A stretch of DNA of 15,739 bases from Gammaproteobacteria bacterium. Lineage in GTDB: Bacteria > Pseudomonadota > Gammaproteobacteria > Burkholderiales > Thiobacillaceae. Shown here in pieces: positions 11,717 to 15,739 of the stretch. The stretch is taken from assembly GCA_018820745.1 (NCBI GenBank), contig JAHJNP010000043.1, forward strand, positions 1 through 15,739. The letters run 5' to 3'. Under the pieces are notes generated by a model that worked only from the letters and a program-made list of their open reading frames with translations, did not search any database and was not told where the DNA came from. How positions within the stretch are numbered: the stretch's first letter is position 1; every line of letters begins with the position of its first letter. Made by a program: the position numbers and the translations under genes.

Positions 11717-13004
11717 GTTCGGCTTGCAGGGTAAAGCGGTGCGCCGCACGGCGGCCGCGGTCGGCGCGGATCCCGCGCAGCACCCACAGGCCGGCGACGA
11801 ACCAGGCACCGGTAATCAGCAGGGCCTGACGATGGTCGCCGGCCGTCAGCCAGCTGGCGATGCCATAGGTGAGCGGCCCGACGATCGAGGCACACTTTAC
11901 CGCCAGCCCCCACAGGCCGAAGAACTCGGCCTGGTGCGCGGGCGGCGCCAAGAGGCCGACCATTGCCCGCCCCGCCGATTGCGACGCGCCCATGCACAGT
12001 CCGGCGATGTTCGCCGCCAGCCAGAACATGCGTTCATCCGGCGCGGCCCAGGCGATCAGCACCATCGCAATCCAGCCGGCGAGCGTCAGGGCGATCGCCC
12101 GCACATGGCCGATGCGGTCCTGCACATAGCCAAATGCGAACGCGCCGATGGCGGCGGTGATGTTGACCACCAGCACCAGCAGAATGGTCTGCTGGGTGTC
12201 GAAGCGAAACACCTGGCTGGCATAGATTGCCGCCAGCGTGATGACCGCCTGGATCCCCGCCTGATACAACACGGTGCAGACCAGAAAGCGCTTGAGATCG
12301 GGCAACTGGCTCAGGTGGCCGAGGGTGTAGCGCACCTGCCGCCAGGCGTTGCGCGGGGTGTGCCCGGGCAGCGGGATGGCGCGTTCGCGCAGCATCAGCA
12401 AGGTGGGCAGGCTCGCCAGCGCGAAGATTGCAGCGGTGATCAGCATCGCCACCGGGACGAAATCGGCCGCGCCCTGCCCTTGCCCCTGCGCCCAGCCGAT
12501 GTATGCAAGGCTGGCGCCGAGCGATGCCAGCCCGCCGACGTAGCCCAGCGACCAGCCCCAGCCCGACACCCGGCCGAGCGCGCGCGGCCGCGCGAGTTCG
12601 GGCAGGAACGCTGCAATCAGGTTTTCGCCGGTGCCGAAGAAATAGTTGGACAGCACCAACGCGGCGATCGCCAGCGCCAGCGCGCCCGGCGCGGCGAAAT
12701 ACAGCGCCGCGGTAAAGCCGACGCAGCCCAGCGTGGTCAGCCACAGCCCCTTTTTCTTGCTGGCGTGGGCGTCGGCCCAGGCGCCGACCAGCGGCGCGGT
12801 CAGCATGATCAGCGCGTAGGACACCGCCAGCGCCAGGGTCCAGGCGAAGGTCGCCCACGGCGCGTTGCCGGCGACGACGGCGACAAAATACGCGCCGAAT
12901 ACCGCGGTGATGACGACCGTGGTGTAGCCCGAGTTGGCGAAGTCGTACATCGCCCATGCCCACACTTCGCGGCGCGGCACGCCGGGCTGCAGCAGCTGCG
13001 CCAT
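11709..13004 (-). CDS. MFS transporter, UMF1 (Atg22-like) family
   Basis: This is a 431-residue integral membrane protein with about twelve hydrophobic segments. The N-terminal VWAWAMYDFANSGYTTVVITAVF (14-36) is the UMF1/Atg22-like signature (YD.ANS.Y/F). The loop between helices 2 and 3 has GAWADAHASKKKGLW, the MFS motif-A region. The fungal relative Atg22 exports amino acids from the vacuole; the substrate of bacterial members is mostly unknown. The ATG (13004-13002) overlaps the stop of the ABC exporter in a TAATG arrangement, so translation is probably coupled. The end overlaps the GNAT gene by 8 bases. Confidence 0.92.
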   Translation of the reverse strand: MAQLLQPGVPRREVWAWAMYDFANSGYTTVVITAVFGAYFVAVVAGNAPWATFAWTLALAVSYALIMLTAPLVGAWADAHASKKKGLWLTTLGCVGFTAALYFAAPGALALAIAALVLSNYFFGTGENLIAAFLPELARPRALGRVSGWGWSLGYVGGLASLGASLAYIGWAQGQGQGAADFVPVAMLITAAIFALASLPTLLMLRERAIPLPGHTPRNAWRQVRYTLGHLSQLPDLKRFLVCTVLYQAGIQAVITLAAIYASQVFRFDTQQTILLVLVVNITAAIGAFAFGYVQDRIGHVRAIALTLAGWIAMVLIAWAAPDERMFWLAANIAGLCMGASQSAGRAMVGLLAPPAHQAEFFGLWGLAVKCASIVGPLTYGIASWLTAGDHRQALLITGAWFVAGLWVLRGIRADRGRRAAHRFTLQAEHV

Positions 13005-14800
13005 TAGACGGTTTCGTCCTCGGCCTGCTGCTGCAGCGCCCACATGTGGGAGTACACGCCGTTCTGCGCCAGCAGCTCGGGATGGCGACCGCGCTCGACG
13101 ATGCGCCCCGCCTCCATCACCAGGATCTCGTCGGCTTCGACCACGGTGGACAGGCGGTGCGCGATGATGAGGCTGGTGCGGCTCCTGGCGATTTCCAGCA
13201 GCTCGGCCTGGATGGCTTTTTCGGTCTTGGTATCGAGCGCCGAGGTCGCCTCGTCGAGAATCAGGATCACGGGGTTTTTCAGCAGGGTGCGGGCGATGGC
13301 CACCCGCTGCTTCTCGCCACCCGAGAGCTTCAGGCCGCGCTCGCCCACCACCGTGTCCCAGCCCTGCGGCAAAATCTCGATGAAGTTCAGGATGTGCGCC
13401 GCGCGCGCAGCTTCGATGACTTCTTCCCGCGTAGCGTCCGGCCGACCGTAGGCGATGTTGTAGTAAATGCTGTCGTTGAACAGCACGGTGTCCTGCGGCA
13501 CCACGCCGATGGCGGCGCGCAGGCTGTCCTGCGTCACCTGACGGATGTCCTGGCCGTCGATGGTGATGCGGCCGGAATCGACGTCGTAAAAACGGAACAG
13601 CAGTCGCGCCAGGGTCGACTTGCCGGCGCCGCTCGCGCCCACCGCCGCCACGGTGTGGCCGGCGGGGATGGTGAAGCTGACGTCGTGCAGGATCGGGCGG
13701 TCCGGGTTGTAGGCAAAATCCACATGCTCGAATTTCACCTCGCCGGCGACGACCGCCAGTGCGCGCGCATCCGGCGCGTCCTCCACCTCCCGCGGGCGGT
13801 GCAGCAGCGCGAACATGCGCTCGACGTCGGCGATCGACTCCTTGATCTGGCGGTACATCACGCCGAGAAAGCTCAGCGGCTGGAACATCTGCAGCAGGAA
13901 GGCGTTGACCATCACCAGGTCGCCCAGCGTCAGCGTGCCCTTGACCACGCCGTTGGCGGCGAGCAGCACCATCAGGGTGACGCCGATGGCGATCACCCCC
14001 GCCTGCGCGATATTGAGCATGCCCAGCGAGCGCTGCGATTTGAGCGCCATGTTCTCCCACTCGACCAGGCTGTTGTCGTAGCGGCGGGCCTCGTATTTCT
14101 CGTTGCCGAAGTACTTGACCGTCTCGTAGTTGAGCAGGCTGTCGATCGCGCGGCCATACGCTTCGGAATCCAGCGCATTGGCGCGCCGCACGAACTGGGT
14201 GCGCCACTCGGTGATGGTGATGGTGAAGCCGATGTAGGCCGCCAGCGTCACCAGGGTGATGAGGCCGAACACCCAGTCGAGCTTGACGAACAGGATGCCC
14301 GCCACCATCAGGATTTCCAGCAGCGTCGGCGTGATGCGGAACAGCAGATAGCCGACCAGGCTCGACATCGCCTTGGAACCGCGCTCGATGTCGCGGGTGA
14401 TGCCGCCGGTCTGCCGCTCGAGATGGAAGCGCAGCGACAGCGCGTGCAGATGCTTGAACACGGCCATGCTGATGCGGCGCATCGCGCGCTGCGTGACCTT
14501 GGCGAAGACCACGTCGCGCAGGTCGGAAAAGGAAGTGCTGGCAAAGCGCAGGATGCCGTAGCCCAGGATGAAGACCAGCGGCAACACCAGTTCCGGGCGC
14601 GGCTGGTCGAGCGCGTCGATGATTTCCTTCAGCACCAGCGGCACCGCCACCGAGGCCAGCTTGGCGCCGATCAGCAGCGCCAGCGCCAGCAGCACGCGGC
14701 CGCGGAATTCCCACAGATAGGGGAACAGACGACCGATCGAACGCAGGCTGGGTTCGCCGATTGGCGGGGGCGGAGAATGGGAATGATCGGGATGGAACAT
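13004..14800 (-). CDS. Atm1-type ABC exporter (fused membrane and ATPase domains)
   Basis: This is a 598-residue half-transporter. The membrane domain (about 20-325) has six hydrophobic segments and the SLLNYETVKYFGNEKYEARRYD stretch (221-242) typical of Atm1/HMT1 exporters. The ATPase domain has Walker A GASGAGKST (388-396), Q-loop Gln436 (VVPQD), signature LSGGEKQR (492-499), Walker B VILILDEA (511-518), D-loop SALD and H-loop His548. Family members work as homodimers in the inner membrane. Mitochondrial Atm1 supports cytosolic Fe-S assembly, and bacterial relatives export glutathione conjugates or metal-glutathione complexes. ATG 14800 lacks a strong ribosome binding site. It is the first gene of a three-gene operon and divergent from the arsC-like gene 84 bases away. 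Confidence 0.95.
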   Translation of the reverse strand: MFHPDHSHSPPPPIGEPSLRSIGRLFPYLWEFRGRVLLALALLIGAKLASVAVPLVLKEIIDALDQPRPELVLPLVFILGYGILRFASTSFSDLRDVVFAKVTQRAMRRISMAVFKHLHALSLRFHLERQTGGITRDIERGSKAMSSLVGYLLFRITPTLLEILMVAGILFVKLDWVFGLITLVTLAAYIGFTITITEWRTQFVRRANALDSEAYGRAIDSLLNYETVKYFGNEKYEARRYDNSLVEWENMALKSQRSLGMLNIAQAGVIAIGVTLMVLLAANGVVKGTLTLGDLVMVNAFLLQMFQPLSFLGVMYRQIKESIADVERMFALLHRPREVEDAPDARALAVVAGEVKFEHVDFAYNPDRPILHDVSFTIPAGHTVAAVGASGAGKSTLARLLFRFYDVDSGRITIDGQDIRQVTQDSLRAAIGVVPQDTVLFNDSIYYNIAYGRPDATREEVIEAARAAHILNFIEILPQGWDTVVGERGLKLSGGEKQRVAIARTLLKNPVILILDEATSALDTKTEKAIQAELLEIARSRTSLIIAHRLSTVVEADEILVMEAGRIVERGRHPELLAQNGVYSHMWALQQQAEDETV

Positions 14801-14809
14801 CAGGTCGGG

Positions 14810-14815
14810 TAGAAT
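14810..14815 (+). promoter_or_regulatory. Possible -10 element for arsC-like/dapE
   Basis: TAGAAT at 14810-14815 followed by CGCGG is a -10-like sequence in the 84-base divergent gap. The expected -35 position holds only a weak match. Transcription would start about 60 bases before ATG 14885. Confidence 0.35.
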
Positions 14816-14884
14816 CGCGGCTTGTTTTCTTTCCCGATTTTACGTCCATGCGCGGAGGTTTCCGCCGCGGACGACAGAAATGGC

Positions 14885-15232
14885 ATGAAGCTCTACGGCA
14901 TTCCCAACTGCACCACGGTGAAAAAAGCGCGCGCCTGGCTGGCCGATCACGCGCTCGACGTCGCCTTCCACGACTACAAGAAACAGGGCGTCGATGCTGC
15001 ATGGCTGCGCGAGGTCGTCGCGCAAACCGGCTGGCAGGCGCTGCTCAACACGCGCGGCACCACCTGGCGCAAGCTCACCGATGCGGAAAAATCCGCCGTC
15101 AGCGACGAGGCCAGCGCGATCGCATTGATGATGGCGCAGCCCAGCGTGATCAAGCGGCCGCTGCTGGAGCGCGACGGGACCTACCATCCGGGTTTCACCG
15201 AAGACCAATACCAAACCTTATTTGGAGCATGA
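14885..15232 (+). CDS. ArsC/Spx-family thioredoxin-fold protein (YffB-like)
   Basis: This is a 115-residue protein. ATG 14885 gives the standard family start MKLYGIPNCTTVKKARAWL; the open frame upstream (from 14822) is leader. The redox site has a single Cys9 followed by TTVKKA, with no CxxC. It ends with the family features QPSVIKRPLLERDG (85-98) and HPGFTEDQY. This is the YffB/Spx-MgsR branch rather than a proven arsenate reductase. Glutathione-dependent thiol chemistry is assumed for the E. coli homologue, but the role is not settled. Its position directly before dapE (6-base gap) is the same arrangement as yffB-dapE in E. coli and common in proteobacteria. Confidence 0.92.
   Translation: MKLYGIPNCTTVKKARAWLADHALDVAFHDYKKQGVDAAWLREVVAQTGWQALLNTRGTTWRKLTDAEKSAVSDEASAIALMMAQPSVIKRPLLERDGTYHPGFTEDQYQTLFGA

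Positions 15233-15739
<507 letters not shown>

Noticed and set aside
12956..14812. 618-codon plus-strand frame opposite the ABC exporter
   Set aside because: It is an antisense shadow rich in His, Gln, Asp and Arg. The minus strand has all the ABC ATPase motifs.
13005..15002. Upstream part of a 1097-codon minus-strand frame that runs on into the MFS gene
   Set aside because: Only the part from 13004 down encodes the MFS protein. The upstream part is an out-of-frame reading of the ABC exporter and is Arg/Pro/Ala-rich without domains.

Overview
The window looks like part of a GC-rich betaproteobacterial chromosome. The gene set (Ggt, a DUF1540/DUF2173 cluster, PepN, an acyl-ACP-desaturase-like ferritin-fold protein, a DgcZ-type diguanylate cyclase, an Atm1-type ABC exporter, the arsC-like/dapE pair) suggests the Thiobacillus/Nitrosomonadales neighbourhood. 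That placement is inference from gene content and codon use; no rRNA or other phylogenetic marker is present.

Layout. 1-384 is the 3' end of a gamma-glutamyltransferase. 546-779 is a small HMA-fold-like protein. 778-1010 is bounded by 21-bp perfect inverted repeats and looks like a MITE. 1165-1262 is a class I cyclic-di-GMP (GEMM-I) riboswitch, followed by a DUF1540-like eight-cysteine protein (1364-1663) and three diverged tandem DUF2173-like genes (1728-2084, 2097-2429, 2636-2971). A long palindromic repeat (2452-2576) lies between the last two. On the minus strand come a repeat-containing single-pass membrane protein (3054-4076), pepN (4186-6885) and a ferritin-fold di-iron protein (6972-7805), which ends in a rho-independent terminator.

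After a 339-bp divergent gap (7806-8144), which may hold a small minus-strand gene, the plus strand carries a SUMF1/FGE-fold protein (8145-9017) and a CZB-GGDEF diguanylate cyclase of the DgcZ type (9078-9974). These converge on a minus-strand renalase-like flavoprotein (10102-11124). A compact minus-strand operon follows: Atm1-type ABC exporter, UMF1-family MFS transporter and GNAT acetyltransferase, with start/stop overlaps. The window ends with a plus-strand ArsC/Spx-like reductase and the 5' part of dapE.

The most interesting part is 1.16-2.97 kb. There, a second-messenger riboswitch appears to control a set of small proteins of unknown function: a cysteine-cluster protein and three DUF2173 paralogues that keep one cysteine at the same residue number. 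A zinc-responsive-type diguanylate cyclase gene lies about 6 kb downstream, so the window holds both a probable maker and a probable sensor of c-di-GMP. Whether they are linked is untested.
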